DNA of 64,000 nt, from the NCBI RefSeq assembly GCF_023101765.2, contig NC_064230.1, forward strand, positions 5,270,001 through 5,334,000. The letters are read 5' to 3'. Source of the stretch: Spodoptera frugiperda. Its lineage: Eukaryota > Arthropoda > Insecta > Lepidoptera > Noctuidae. The DNA itself is not shown here. The first letter of the stretch is position 1. The text below holds more notes on this DNA, generated by a model, which did not search any database, was not told the origin of the DNA, and saw nothing but the letters and a program-made list of their open reading frames with translations.

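Overview
The window is nuclear DNA of an insect, most likely a noctuid-type moth. It is AT-rich, with split genes using GT-AG introns, and it is crowded with short retroposons and foldback elements of the kind common in Lepidoptera. Only two host genes are visible, both on the + strand, and together they fill a few percent of the window. Most other open frames are shadows or decayed transposon pieces.

Region 1 (1-8121) holds a complete five-exon gene for a small CNC/BACH-like bZIP transcription factor (281 residues). It has a canonical basic region, a heptad zipper in the correct register, a GC-AG first intron, and an overlapping upstream ORF at its start codon. Its introns hold a 5'-truncated R1-like LINE with a 13-bp target duplication (4779-5708) and several SINE pieces.

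Region 2 (8122-15900) is intergenic and repeat-filled. It holds foldback MITEs and a 2.09-kb hAT element with a broken transposase. The hAT is flanked by a perfect 8-bp duplication and sits at the poly-T end of an inverted LINE tail.

Region 3 (16214-64000, running off the right edge) is the moth orthologue of PPP1R37, a leucine-rich-repeat regulatory subunit of protein phosphatase 1. Eleven exons join in phase to 517 codons, and the gene continues past the window. Exon 1, carrying the RVxF-type PP1-docking motif, is separated from the LRR exons by a 28-kb intron made largely of transposable elements. A nearly intact 3.6-kb LINE with one in-frame TAG lies in the intron between exons 4 and 5.

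The most unusual signal is in this gene. Three separate exons (5, 9 and 11) are each followed by a tandem array whose unit is the 3' part of the exon, its splice donor and the first few dozen intron bases: 7 x 121 bp, 10 x 153 bp and at least 9 x 91 bp. The 153-bp array is a multiple of three and stays open through all ten copies, so it could add up to nine 51-residue LRR-containing units if intron pieces are retained. The copies are almost perfect, so a recent expansion, homogenisation and an assembly artefact must all be considered.

Repeat families are named here by letters for cross-reference. A = R1-like LINE tail. B = SINE with a LINE-K-like tail. C and D = two tRNA-like SINEs. E, F, G and J = foldback MITEs. 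H = noctuid-type non-autonomous element. I = Helitron-like. K and M = other LINE tails.
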